From Treponema sp. (GTDB lineage: Bacteria; Spirochaetota; Spirochaetia; Treponematales; Breznakiellaceae): DNA of 39,377 bases. Both the position numbers and the translations under genes were made by a program. The notes beneath the pieces are model-generated. The model ran no database searches and was not told the DNA's origin. It saw only the letters and a list, made by a program, of their open reading frames with translations. The stretch is from the NCBI GenBank assembly GCA_009784935.1, contig WQXI01000019.1:1-39377 (forward strand). The letters are read 5' to 3'. Below, in pieces: positions 8,986-16,555 of this stretch (the stretch's first letter is position 1; each line of letters starts with the position of its first letter).

Positions 8986-10152
8986 ATGGGCATTCTTGTA
9001 ATAAGTTTTGATGCGATCGGCGATAATGCCTTTGAAGCAATCTCGCAGGATAAGAAAAATTATCCCAATGTTGCAAAGTTTAAAGAAGAGGCTTTTTATT
9101 GCGGCGGAGTTAAAACTGTTTTTATGTCAAACACTTACCCCGTTCACACATCAATATCTACAGGTAAACTGCCTAAAGACCACGGCATTATTTCTAATAT
9201 GTTATCCTCAGATAAAAACGGCGCACAGCCGTGGGCTCAGATGGCAAAGTACATAAAAACAAAAACTATATGGGATGCGGCAAAAGAAAAAAATCTGACC
9301 ACAGCGGCTATTCATTGGCCTGTTACAAATGGCGCAAAAATTGATTATCATCTGCCGGAGACACATACAGAAAAATGGCAGAACCCTCTTTTAAGAAGAT
9401 TTGTTTACGGGAGCTTTTTTTTCCAGCTTGCCGCTCTCTTTAAATACGGCGGGATACTTGTTAAGGCAATTATCAAAAATAAATTCCGGGGCATTGGACA
9501 GCCTGCGGTTGATAATTTTATCACCGCTGTAACATGTGATTTGCTGCGGCGTAAAAAACTTGATCTTGTATTGGTTCATCTGCTTGCTTATGATCATACG
9601 TTTCATTACTCTGTGCCGAACGGAAAAAAAAGAGACATTGCAAAGAAAGCCATGGACACAAACCTCGGCAGGCTTTTAAAGAGCTGGGGTGATGATACTG
9701 TAATTGTATTTTCTGATCATTCTCAGTTTGATATAAAAGAAAATATAAACTTAAAAGTCTTATACGGAGATTCTGTTTTTGAACAATGCGGCGGCAGCGC
9801 TTTTTTGATTAAAAAAACAGAAGGTTTTGGAGTGCTCCCCCTAGAAGAGCAGCCATGGTTCGAACGCTGTCTTACAGAAGAGGAAATGACAGAAAGCGGT
9901 TATGCTCAAGCCGCTGCTTTGCGTCGTTTACAAATTATCGGTATAGCGGCAAAAGCCGGTTATTGCTTTTCTGAGTACGGTAAGTACAAGGGAAACCACG
10001 GTTACCCTGCAGACTATGACAATTATAATGTGTTTTATGCGGTAAGAAGCAAAAGTCTTTTACCGGAAATTGAAAAAATGCAGTTTAAAAATCATATAAC
10101 TGACATAACAAAAATAATCGTAAAAGAGTTAAACCTGGATATGGCAGTATAA
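8986..10152 (+). CDS. Alkaline-phosphatase-superfamily phosphodiesterase/nucleotide pyrophosphatase-like
   Basis: A 388-residue protein of the type I phosphodiesterase/nucleotide pyrophosphatase family (alkaline phosphatase fold, two metals). Metal and catalytic landmarks: D9 in ISFDAIG, the nucleophile T50 in SNTYP, STGKLPKDHGI, AYDHTFH, the metal pair in FSDHSQFD, and a late NHGY histidine. No signal peptide or membrane segment is seen, so it appears cytoplasmic, unlike many secreted relatives. The ATG at 8986 was chosen (AGGA 8 nt upstream); the frame extends upstream but that would run into the hybrid kinase gene. It lies 13 bp after the kinase and is probably the last gene of the operon. 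Its substrate, perhaps a nucleotide or a lipid-linked phosphodiester, cannot be inferred. Confidence 0.85.
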   Translation: MGILVISFDAIGDNAFEAISQDKKNYPNVAKFKEEAFYCGGVKTVFMSNTYPVHTSISTGKLPKDHGIISNMLSSDKNGAQPWAQMAKYIKTKTIWDAAKEKNLTTAAIHWPVTNGAKIDYHLPETHTEKWQNPLLRRFVYGSFFFQLAALFKYGGILVKAIIKNKFRGIGQPAVDNFITAVTCDLLRRKKLDLVLVHLLAYDHTFHYSVPNGKKRDIAKKAMDTNLGRLLKSWGDDTVIVFSDHSQFDIKENINLKVLYGDSVFEQCGGSAFLIKKTEGFGVLPLEEQPWFERCLTEEEMTESGYAQAAALRRLQIIGIAAKAGYCFSEYGKYKGNHGYPADYDNYNVFYAVRSKSLLPEIEKMQFKNHITDITKIIVKELNLDMAV

Positions 10153-10157
10153 AACTC

Positions 10158-10186
10158 TTGTTAAAATACAAATAAATATGTACTAT
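10158..10186 (+). promoter_or_regulatory. Promoter of the envelope operon
   Basis: TTGTTA (10158-10163), 17-nt spacer, TACTAT (10181-10186). A GGGAG ribosome site and the ATG at 10206 follow within 20 nt, so the leader would be short. Confidence 0.5.
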
Positions 10187-10205
10187 AGTATGAAGGGAGT
10201 ACAAA

Positions 10206-12383
10206 ATGAAATTTTTTAAGAATAACTTTATTTCAATATTATTAATCGGGTTATGTACAACGCTAAGTATAACAGGCTGTTCCCGCGAAGATACTGATAC
10301 CGGCACTAGGATTGGGACTTCGACATGGAATACAGAAAATTTTTCTAATAGTACTGATTTGTTTGTTGACTTTACTTCTTCTTATGATTCTGATGTTGTA
10401 AAGCATGGGGATTTTGTTATAAGAAACGGGGTTTTAGAGCTTTATACAGGAAGAGCAACCCATGTAGAGATACCTGCAGATTTGGAGATAACAGCGATTG
10501 GTTTTGCTTTTTCTCACAGCAATGTTGTTTCTATAGTTATACCTGAACAGGTAGAATCTTTTACAATAGCCGCCCGAGATGGTTTTAGCGTTTTTTACGA
10601 TTGTTTTTATCTGCAATCAATTACAGTAGCAGAGGGAAATAAAAATTTTGCTTCTGTGGATGGAGTGCTTTTTAATAAGAACATGACAGAGATTATTCAT
10701 TTTCCGCTGGCAAAAGCAGGCTCCTATACTGTACCTGATGGCATTACAACAATAGGAAATTTTAACGGTCGTTCGGAACTTACATCCATTACCATACCTG
10801 CAAGCGTTTCAAGAATAAATGAGTATGCCTTTGATTTTTGTAGAAAGCTTGAATCAATTAATATAGACCAGAATAACAGAAACTATGCTTCTGTAGATGG
10901 AGTATTATATAATAAAGCCATACAAACACTTCTTTGGGTTCCTCATGGATATAGAGGCTCCTATACTATGCCCAACACTGTTACCGGCATTTCCCGAGGA
11001 GCTATTAATTATCGTACTGGTCTTTCTGAAGTTACAATATCCAACCGCATTACGCGTATAGAGTCTAATACCTTTTATGGCTGTACTAATCTTGTCTCGG
11101 TTACAATACCTAATAGCGTTACACGCATAGATGTCAATGCTTTCTATAACTGTACTAATCTTATTTCGATTAATATACCGGCAAGTGTTAGAACTTTGGA
11201 TGAAAATATATTTGGTAATTGTACCAGCCTTGCATCAATTACTGTAGATCAAGATAATACAAGTTTTGCTTCGGTAGAAGGCGTGCTTTTTAACAAGGCA
11301 GTAACAGAACTAATTTATTTTCCTTTGGCAAAATCAGGCTCCTATAACATACCTAGCACTGTTATCGGTATTAGAGATTTTGCTTTTTCCAGCCGTACCG
11401 GACTTACTTCAATTAGAATATCTGCAAGTGTGCGCGTAATAGGGCAGAATGCGTTTTTTGATTGTACAAGACTTACTTCGATCACTGTAGACGAAAATAA
11501 CGCAAACTATTCATCTGCAGACGGTGTGCTTTTTAATAAGGCAAAGACAGAACTCATTCGTTATCCGCGCGCAAAAACCGGCAGATATATTATTCCAAAC
11601 ACTGTTCTTATTATTGCAGAAAACGCCTTTGCCGGCGCTTCATCTCTTACGGCAGTTACTATACCAAACAGCGTTACAATTATAGGAAGGACAGCTTTTG
11701 CCGAAACCGGTCTTAGATCTCTTAATATACCCAATAGTGTTACCGTTATTGAACGCGGCGCATTTGTAAATAATCCGGATTTAACTATCATTGGATTGCC
11801 TGACGGATATCGTATTGAGCAGCAAGGCGATGGGTATGCAAAAGGCGATGATTATTTTTATTATGGTTTTACGGGATTGCAGCGTTTTATTGTAAGCCGA
11901 AACAATCAGCATTATTCCACTGTGGATGGAGTGCTTTTTAACAAGGACAGAACAGAGCTTATTCGTTTTCCGCCGGGCAAAACAGGGTCCTACACTATAC
12001 CTAACACTGTTACCACTATTGCATACAAAGCTTTTTACGGCGCTTCATTGCTTACTTCCATTAATATTCCTGCAAGCGTTACAACTATAGGAGATTTTGC
12101 TTTTGACGGCTGTACAAGTCTTGCTTCGGTTAACATTCCAAACAGCGTTACTGATATAGGAAGATATGCGTTTGTCCGCTGTACAAATCTTAACTCAGTC
12201 AGCATACCTGCAAGTGTAGTTAGTATAGGTAATTTTGCTTTTTATGATACCAGACTGCGGCAGATTTCCATTGATTACAATAACCAGAACTATACTTTGG
12301 CGAATGGAATGCTTCTAAGAAAAGATTTAATTGAGCAAAACAGAGAGCATAGCAGGTATTGGATAGCGGCGCTCGTTGAATGA
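10206..12383 (+). CDS. BspA-type leucine-rich-repeat lipoprotein
   Basis: A 725-residue surface lipoprotein: signal peptide with lipobox SITGC (C25), then almost entirely LRR_5/BspA repeats of the form SVTIPNSVTxIGxxAFxxCTxL. Superimposed is a longer module, FASVDGVLFNKxxTELIxFP followed by xxGSYTIPNTV, which I count five times with a sixth degenerate copy at the C-terminus (TLANGMLLRK). BspA proteins of oral Treponema and Tannerella bind host proteins or mediate adhesion and coaggregation; here the ligand is unknown. The ribosome site GGGAG precedes the ATG. The stop overlaps the next ATG by 4 bp, so it leads an operon with the NAGPA, VanW and TIM-barrel genes. The repeated DNA makes it prone to length change by recombination. 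Confidence 0.92.
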   Translation: MKFFKNNFISILLIGLCTTLSITGCSREDTDTGTRIGTSTWNTENFSNSTDLFVDFTSSYDSDVVKHGDFVIRNGVLELYTGRATHVEIPADLEITAIGFAFSHSNVVSIVIPEQVESFTIAARDGFSVFYDCFYLQSITVAEGNKNFASVDGVLFNKNMTEIIHFPLAKAGSYTVPDGITTIGNFNGRSELTSITIPASVSRINEYAFDFCRKLESINIDQNNRNYASVDGVLYNKAIQTLLWVPHGYRGSYTMPNTVTGISRGAINYRTGLSEVTISNRITRIESNTFYGCTNLVSVTIPNSVTRIDVNAFYNCTNLISINIPASVRTLDENIFGNCTSLASITVDQDNTSFASVEGVLFNKAVTELIYFPLAKSGSYNIPSTVIGIRDFAFSSRTGLTSIRISASVRVIGQNAFFDCTRLTSITVDENNANYSSADGVLFNKAKTELIRYPRAKTGRYIIPNTVLIIAENAFAGASSLTAVTIPNSVTIIGRTAFAETGLRSLNIPNSVTVIERGAFVNNPDLTIIGLPDGYRIEQQGDGYAKGDDYFYYGFTGLQRFIVSRNNQHYSTVDGVLFNKDRTELIRFPPGKTGSYTIPNTVTTIAYKAFYGASLLTSINIPASVTTIGDFAFDGCTSLASVNIPNSVTDIGRYAFVRCTNLNSVSIPASVVSIGNFAFYDTRLRQISIDYNNQNYTLANGMLLRKDLIEQNREHSRYWIAALVE

Positions 12384-13285
12384 AACTTAAGCGCAGGTTT
12401 TTAATTCCGGCTGTTTTATTATTTATTTTTCTCTTTCTTTTTTACGGTCCTATAGAGAATTTTCGTCTTTTGTTTATAAATACCGCTATGCATACAAGCC
12501 GTTTTCAGATACTGGCAAAAATATTTTACACAGAAAATTATATAAACAAAGTTATAGGAAGAATTGAACCAGAAGAAAATCCAAGGTCTGATGATTCTGT
12601 TTTATTAAACGCCTGGGATGACGGAATAACATTTGCAGAAATAAAAGGAAATAACTACAACGGGTTTCTCTTAAAAATTAATGACCCAAGGCGCCTCATT
12701 TTTCCGCAGTCTGATACTCCTCAAGGATATCTTTTGGAGCAATTTACGGCTAAATACCATGCAATAGGCGGAATAAACGCTTCTGGTTATGCTGACGCTA
12801 ATAACCGCGGTATTGTGTGGGGTACTACATTTATAGACGGCGGGTTTACAGCCCGATGTTCTGACGGCGAACATCATGTCATTGGAGGTTTTAACAAAGA
12901 TTACAAATTAGTAATCGGCGGTTTTACAGAAGACGAAATAATTGAACAGCAATATTTGTGGGCATTCGAATTTTTCCCCATATTAATTATCAATGGCAAA
13001 AAAATTGAATTTCAGCCTTTTTCCGGAGGGCTTGCCCCGCGGACAGCTATAGGTCAGACAGCTCAGGGACATGTGCTCCTTCTCGTTGTTGACGGCAGGC
13101 AGAGAACAAGCCTCGGCGCAACATTCGAAGATTTACAAACTATTCTGTTTGCCAACGGAGCGATCAACGCCATAAATCTTGACGGCGGCGCTTCTTCTAC
13201 CATGGTGTATCACGGCAGAGTAGTAAACAGTCCCTCTGACGGTGACAGAGAACGTTTATTGCCTAACGGTATACTTTTTAGGTAG
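12380..13285 (+). CDS. NAGPA-type phosphodiester glycosidase domain protein (DUF2233)
   Basis: A 301-residue protein with one N-terminal membrane anchor (about residues 6-22, LIPAVLLFIFLFLFYG) and an extracytoplasmic domain of the phosphodiester glycosidase family, the relatives of which remove GlcNAc from phosphodiesters or act in exopolysaccharide metabolism. Landmarks are GGINASGY, PRTAIGQ (about 220-226), LLVVDGRQ, and the signature INLDGGASSTMVYHG with D268-G269-G270, then NSPSDGDRERLLPNG. It is translationally coupled to the LRR lipoprotein (ATGA overlap). The substrate is probably a phosphodiester-linked sugar in the envelope, but this is inference from the family only. Confidence 0.88.
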   Translation: MKLKRRFLIPAVLLFIFLFLFYGPIENFRLLFINTAMHTSRFQILAKIFYTENYINKVIGRIEPEENPRSDDSVLLNAWDDGITFAEIKGNNYNGFLLKINDPRRLIFPQSDTPQGYLLEQFTAKYHAIGGINASGYADANNRGIVWGTTFIDGGFTARCSDGEHHVIGGFNKDYKLVIGGFTEDEIIEQQYLWAFEFFPILIINGKKIEFQPFSGGLAPRTAIGQTAQGHVLLLVVDGRQRTSLGATFEDLQTILFANGAINAINLDGGASSTMVYHGRVVNSPSDGDRERLLPNGILFR

Positions 13286-13299
13286 ACTGTATATTGAAT

Positions 13300-14193
13300 A
13301 TGAATGATATATTGCAGAAAGAAATTATTAAACGTATCAATGATTATGAAAATCCCAAAAGAATCGCTTTATCAAGAAAATATCCGTTTTTAGAAAAGCC
13401 TGTTATTTTTTTACGCTGTTTAAAAAGATCGGTTCAGAATAACTTAGATCCAAGAATACAAATCCATAAAAAAAATGATTTTTTTGATTTTACTATAGCT
13501 GCACATCAATCAGAATTAAGAAAAAATACGGATTCCAAAGATTTAGATATCAGATTGCAGGAAAATAAAATATATAACATTAAAAAAGCTGCAGAAAAAC
13601 TAAACGGTATTATTATCGAACCGGGCAGAATATTTTCTTTCTGGTATATCGTCGGTAATCCGTCGTCAAGAAACGGATATATCGAAGGCAGGGTATATTC
13701 CAAAGGTAAAATAGTTACAGGTATCGGCGGCGGACTTTGTCAATTATCAACATTTCTTTATTGGCTTTTTTTAAACGCTCCGGTAAAAGTTATAGAACGC
13801 CATCCCCATTCTTTGGATGCTTTTCCAAGCTCTAAACAAAATATATCTTTAAGATGCGGAGCGGCTGTATTATACAATTTTTTTGATCTAAAAATAAGAA
13901 ACGATTTTGAACATCCAATTCAATTAAAGATATGGTTTACTGATGATCATATAAACGGACAGATAATGTCAAAAGCTAAAATGCCGAATGATATTTGTGT
14001 TCTGGAAAAAGACCAGTATTTTATTAAAGTAAAAGATAAAAAATATTTGTATAATGAAATATACAGAGAAATAAAAGACAATGGACAATTAATTAAAACA
14101 GAAAAAATAACGGTAAATTTTATGAAAGTATTGTATAATATAGACTCAGCTGCAGAAAACGGTTTTAATACTGTAGATTTTGACATTGTTTAA
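13300..14193 (+). CDS. VanW-family protein
   Basis: A 297-residue VanW-domain protein. The core reads EPGRIFSFWYIVGNPS, GRVYSKGKIVTGIGGGLCQLST and IERHPHSLDAFPS, which is the family signature. VanW is an accessory gene of some vanB-type glycopeptide clusters and is common in envelope operons; its biochemical role is not established. No signal peptide is seen. The start is uncertain: an ATG at 13300 or a TTG two codons earlier at 13294; neither has a good ribosome site. It follows the NAGPA gene by 14 bp. No vanA/B ligase or vanH is nearby, so there is no reason to call resistance. Confidence 0.87.
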   Translation: MNDILQKEIIKRINDYENPKRIALSRKYPFLEKPVIFLRCLKRSVQNNLDPRIQIHKKNDFFDFTIAAHQSELRKNTDSKDLDIRLQENKIYNIKKAAEKLNGIIIEPGRIFSFWYIVGNPSSRNGYIEGRVYSKGKIVTGIGGGLCQLSTFLYWLFLNAPVKVIERHPHSLDAFPSSKQNISLRCGAAVLYNFFDLKIRNDFEHPIQLKIWFTDDHINGQIMSKAKMPNDICVLEKDQYFIKVKDKKYLYNEIYREIKDNGQLIKTEKITVNFMKVLYNIDSAAENGFNTVDFDIV

Positions 14194-14214
14194 AACGTAA
14201 ATTATGGATAAAGA

Positions 14215-14898
14215 ATGAAAAGAAAGCCCGATATTATCGTAATGCTTACTCAAAATGATGTAACAGTAAAAGACGCTCTTGATATTTTTTTATCATCCTG
14301 CGATTTAGATGTTCATTGCTGGGGTTTTAAAAACACAGGAATTAATAAAGAAGACATGTACAAACTTGCCAAAATAATGAAAGAAAAAGGAAAAAAAACT
14401 TTTTTGGAAGTTCTCGCATATGACGAAGCGTCTTGTCTTGATATAGCAAAGACTGCTGCAGAATGCGGAATTGACGAAGTAATGGGAACTCTTTATTTTC
14501 CTTCTGTTCATAAGTTTCTGGATAATGCTCAAATATCGTACAAACCATTTGCAGGTAAAGTATCCGGAATTCCGTGTATTCTGGAAAGTGCCTATGATAA
14601 AATTCTTGATAACGCAAAAGATCTTATAAAAAAAGGAATCACCGGCTTTGATCTTCTTGCTTACCGCAGTAAAGAAAACGGAGAAGAGCTGGCTCGCCGA
14701 TTCTGCGAAGAGCTCCCCGCAAAAATATGCATTGCCGGAAGCGTTTCCAGCTTTAAACACATTGATGTAATGTTAGATATTGCGCCATGGGGATTCACAA
14801 TAGGAAGCGCGTTATTCGATAAAAAATTTGTAAGCCATGGCGATTTTAGAGAAAATCTTGAAGCGGTTTTGGAGTATATGGAGCGCTTTTTAAATTGA
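14215..14898 (+). CDS. Uncharacterised TIM-barrel-like protein
   Basis: A 227-residue soluble protein that I cannot assign. Alternating strands and helices (DIIVMLTQND, DLDVHCWGFK, KTFLEVLAY, GIDEVMGTLYF, GITGFDLLAYR, KICIAGSVSSF, PWGFTIGSALF) suggest a (beta/alpha)8 barrel. The last two strands, AGSVSS and TIGSALF, resemble the phosphate-binding loops of HisA/TrpF/NanE-type barrels, so a phosphorylated ligand is plausible. Similar small proteins are sometimes labelled 4-hydroxythreonine-4-phosphate dehydrogenase, but that label is not supported here. It lies 21 bp after the vanW-like gene and ends the operon. The GGATAAAG before the ATG is a weak ribosome site. Confidence 0.75.
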   Translation: MKRKPDIIVMLTQNDVTVKDALDIFLSSCDLDVHCWGFKNTGINKEDMYKLAKIMKEKGKKTFLEVLAYDEASCLDIAKTAAECGIDEVMGTLYFPSVHKFLDNAQISYKPFAGKVSGIPCILESAYDKILDNAKDLIKKGITGFDLLAYRSKENGEELARRFCEELPAKICIAGSVSSFKHIDVMLDIAPWGFTIGSALFDKKFVSHGDFRENLEAVLEYMERFLN

Positions 14899-14927
14899 TA
14901 GTCCCCAAAAAAATATTCAAAACTATA

Positions 14928-15209
14928 TTAATGATAATCTACAATTTCCACATCATACGCGTAGTTTTCTTCCCATTTAAAACATACCCGATATTTATCA
15001 TTAATTCGTATTGAATATTGACCCGTTCTGTTTCCTGACAGTTTTTCTAGATGATTCGAAGGCGGTATTCTTAAATCATCTAATTTACCAGACCGATTAA
15101 TCATTGCCAGACGAATAATTGCAGACCTCAATATACTACTAGGAAATTTGCGGGAAAAACCATTACTAAAAATTTTTGCGGTTTCTTTGCATTTAAAAGA
15201 TTGAATCAT
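14928..15209 (-). CDS. higB: HigB-family toxin (RelE/ParE fold mRNA interferase)
   Basis: A 93-residue plasmid-maintenance killer protein of the HigB type. It begins MIQSFKCKET, has a central basic helix region, and ends with the family pattern RTGQYSIRINDKYRVCFKWE and AYDVEIVDYH. HigB toxins cleave mRNA on the ribosome and are neutralised by HigA. The start overlaps the stop of the antitoxin gene by 1 nt (TAATG), so the pair is translationally coupled. The gene order is antitoxin first, toxin second, the reverse of the classical higBA order. No terminator is visible in the 29 bp between it and the convergent TIM-barrel gene. Confidence 0.9.
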   Translation of the reverse strand: MIQSFKCKETAKIFSNGFSRKFPSSILRSAIIRLAMINRSGKLDDLRIPPSNHLEKLSGNRTGQYSIRINDKYRVCFKWEENYAYDVEIVDYH

Positions 15210-15517
15210 TATACGTTGACCATTGCTACTTTAAGAGGCTTAATTTTATTTAGTTCTTTTTGCAATTTTTGTTTGGCAGCTATCCGTTCAAAATCCATTT
15301 GCATGCCTGCAAAATATCCATCCGTTAAACCAAAGTATCGGCAAAGACGCAAATCGGTATCAGCAGAAATACCCCTCTTGCCATTAATAATATCACTCAA
15401 GCGGTTCTGCGGTATTCCAAGCGCTCTTGCCAGACCGCTCTGGCTAATATTCATCGGTTCAAGAAATTCCGAAGATAATACTTCACCTATTTTTGGTATA
15501 CTACTTATTTTGGTCAT
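15209..15517 (-). CDS. higA: HigA-family antitoxin, XRE helix-turn-helix
   Basis: A 102-residue HigA addiction-module antidote. It has the family opening IPKIGEVLSSEFLEPMNIS, then the helix-turn-helix SQSGLARALGIPQNRLSDII with the NGKRGISADTDLRLCRYFG continuation. It should bind and inhibit HigB and repress its own promoter, which carries an inverted repeat over the -10 box. The start has GAGG 6 nt upstream; the predicted leader is only about 11 nt. It is the first gene of the pair. Confidence 0.92.
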   Translation of the reverse strand: MTKISSIPKIGEVLSSEFLEPMNISQSGLARALGIPQNRLSDIINGKRGISADTDLRLCRYFGLTDGYFAGMQMDFERIAAKQKLQKELNKIKPLKVAMVNV

Positions 15518-15526
15518 TTAAAACCT

Positions 15527-15549
15527 CTATCTATATTATATACAGATAG
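15527..15549. promoter_or_regulatory. Probable HigA operator (inverted repeat over the -10 box)
   Basis: Perfect inverted repeat CTATCT - 11 nt - AGATAG (15527-15532 and 15544-15549) spanning the -10 box and transcription start of the higA promoter. Position and symmetry fit autorepression by the XRE-type antitoxin. Confidence 0.65.
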
Positions 15550-15563
15550 CCTATATTTGTCAA
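15535..15563 (-). promoter_or_regulatory. Consensus promoter of the higA-higB pair
   Basis: On the minus strand a perfect TTGACA (15563-15558), exactly 17 nt, and a perfect TATAAT (15540-15535). Such a promoter needs tight repression, which the overlapping operator can provide. Confidence 0.85.
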
Positions 15564-15592
15564 GCATTTATTAAGTTCCAGACATTAAAATT

Positions 15593-15632
15593 TCCTCTGT
15601 TGTCTCTGTGCCTTAGCGCCTCTGTGTGGCTT
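15593..15632. repeat. CACAGAG-type intergenic repeat
   Basis: The stretch after the higA promoter contains a purine/pyrimidine-biased repeat built of CTCTGTG units around GCCTTAGCGCCTCTGTG. Such CACAGAG-rich repeats occur in intergenic DNA of unrelated bacteria. A related copy lies inside polA near 30350-30392. The rest of the 130-bp gap between higA and the XRE gene holds nothing else recognisable. Confidence 0.45.
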
Positions 15633-15648
15633 CCTTTAAAAAGTATTT

Positions 15649-15975
15649 TTACTTTTTACATATTGAATCTATAGTTTTTTCTACAGCTTCGTCAATTAAA
15701 TGTTTCATATCGGTAATTATTCTTTGATGTAAACGTTCAAGCGGTTCATTAGGATCAGATTCGACTCTAAATAATTTATATGCTTCAATTTTCAGGCTTT
15801 TAGCTATTTGTTCCAGCATATCTGGTTTAGGGTATTTTTTGCATGTCTCAATCATAGCAATATAGTGGGTCGAAACACCTGCTTTTTCAGCCAGTTCTTC
15901 CTGAGTCATTCCCTGTTTTCGGCGGTTTTCTTTAAGATTTGCCGCTAATATCTCTCTAATTCCAATATTTTCCAA
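15649..15975 (-). CDS. XRE-family transcriptional regulator
   Basis: A 108-residue DNA-binding protein with an N-terminal XRE helix-turn-helix (LKENRRKQGMTQEELAEKAG, then VSTHYIAMIE) and a C-terminal helical part without a recognised domain. I take the TTG at 15975 as start: AGAGG lies 7 nt upstream and the protein then begins ENIGIREILAANL. The longer frame from 16023 lacks a ribosome site and would overlap the divergent promoter. It is divergent from a small lipoprotein gene, with overlapping promoters (minus-strand TATAAT at 16042-16037), so it probably controls itself and that lipoprotein. Confidence 0.82.
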   Translation of the reverse strand: MENIGIREILAANLKENRRKQGMTQEELAEKAGVSTHYIAMIETCKKYPKPDMLEQIAKSLKIEAYKLFRVESDPNEPLERLHQRIITDMKHLIDEAVEKTIDSICKK

Positions 15976-16014
15976 AAAATTACCTCTTCGGCAATAATAA
16001 CTTGCTTTTCCTGC

Positions 16015-16044
16015 TTGACACATTTCCGATATGACAATTATACT
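16015..16044 (+). promoter_or_regulatory. Promoter of the small lipoprotein, overlapping the XRE-gene promoter
   Basis: Plus strand TTGACA (16015-16020), 18-nt spacer, TATACT (16039-16044). The minus strand has TATAAT at 16042-16037 for the divergent XRE gene, though its -35 is weak. An inverted repeat ATGAC (16031-16035) / GTCAT (16056-16060) flanks both -10 boxes and is a candidate operator. Confidence 0.6.
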
Positions 16045-16104
16045 TTGCCTATATGGTCATTATTTGTGAAAAATAGGGCTATATTAAAATTTAGGAGGTT
16101 TTTT

Positions 16105-16485
16105 ATGAGAAAAGAATTAGGACTATATGGAATTATTGTTCTTACCGTGATAATTGGATTTACAATGGTAGGTTGTGATGGTAATCCGCAGGCGCAGGCA
16201 AGTTTAAATGGTACGTGGTTACATGCCTGTGATACTTTAGTGATAATTGGCTCAAATTTTACGATATTATGTCATGAAATTAATATGATTAAAGGTACCC
16301 TTTCCTATACTGGAGTTACATCTGGGAATGTTACCGTCATTGTCGCTGATGTTTGGGATCTTCCTTCTACTTCTTGGATACCTTTTCCATCTTCAACTAA
16401 TGGAACATGGAGTTTATCAGGAAATACTCTCACATTGGGTGGATTAGGAGATCCATCATTTAATGGTAATTGGATAAAACAATAA
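16105..16485 (+). CDS. Small lipoprotein of unknown function
   Basis: A 126-residue lipoprotein: signal peptide with lipobox TMVGC (C24), then a short beta-rich domain with two related NGTW-starting segments (SLNGTWLHA near the start of the mature protein and TNGTWSLSGNTLTLGG near its end), a style common in treponemal lipoproteins of unknown role. The ATG at 16105 has a strong TAGGAGG 7 nt upstream. A hairpin after the stop (16494-16519) may end its transcript. The divergent XRE regulator and shared promoter region suggest regulated expression. Confidence 0.82.
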   Translation: MRKELGLYGIIVLTVIIGFTMVGCDGNPQAQASLNGTWLHACDTLVIIGSNFTILCHEINMIKGTLSYTGVTSGNVTVIVADVWDLPSTSWIPFPSSTNGTWSLSGNTLTLGGLGDPSFNGNWIKQ

Positions 16486-16493
16486 ACAAAAAT

Positions 16494-16519
16494 ATGGCAC
16501 ATGCAATGGTGTGTGCCAT
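16494..16519 (+). terminator. Hairpin after the small lipoprotein gene
   Basis: ATGGCACA (16494-16501) and TGTGCCAT (16512-16519) form an 8-bp stem with a 10-nt loop. The following T-run is poor (TCTTTG), so termination would be weak. Confidence 0.4.
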
Positions 16520-16555
16520 TCTTTGCGCCTGCTAGAAGCTTCGCTGTAAGACCTA

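Noticed and set aside
10206-12383. Repeated DNA in the LRR gene as a separate repeat element
   Set aside because: The periodicity follows the protein's leucine-rich repeats and is explained by coding.
13300-14193. Glycopeptide resistance because of the VanW-like gene
   Set aside because: No van ligase, VanH, VanX or VanRS genes are nearby. VanW alone is widespread and not evidence of resistance.
14305-15521. Several overlapping frames opposite the barrel gene and higA
   Set aside because: They lack ribosome sites and family features and lie antisense to well-supported genes.
15976-16023. Extended start of the XRE regulator at ATG 16023
   Set aside because: It would overlap the divergent -35 and has no ribosome site; the TTG at 15975 has AGAGG at proper distance.
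16015-16104. Extended start of the small lipoprotein
   Set aside because: The extension covers the promoter and lacks a ribosome site; TAGGAGG points to the ATG at 16105, which begins a clean signal peptide.
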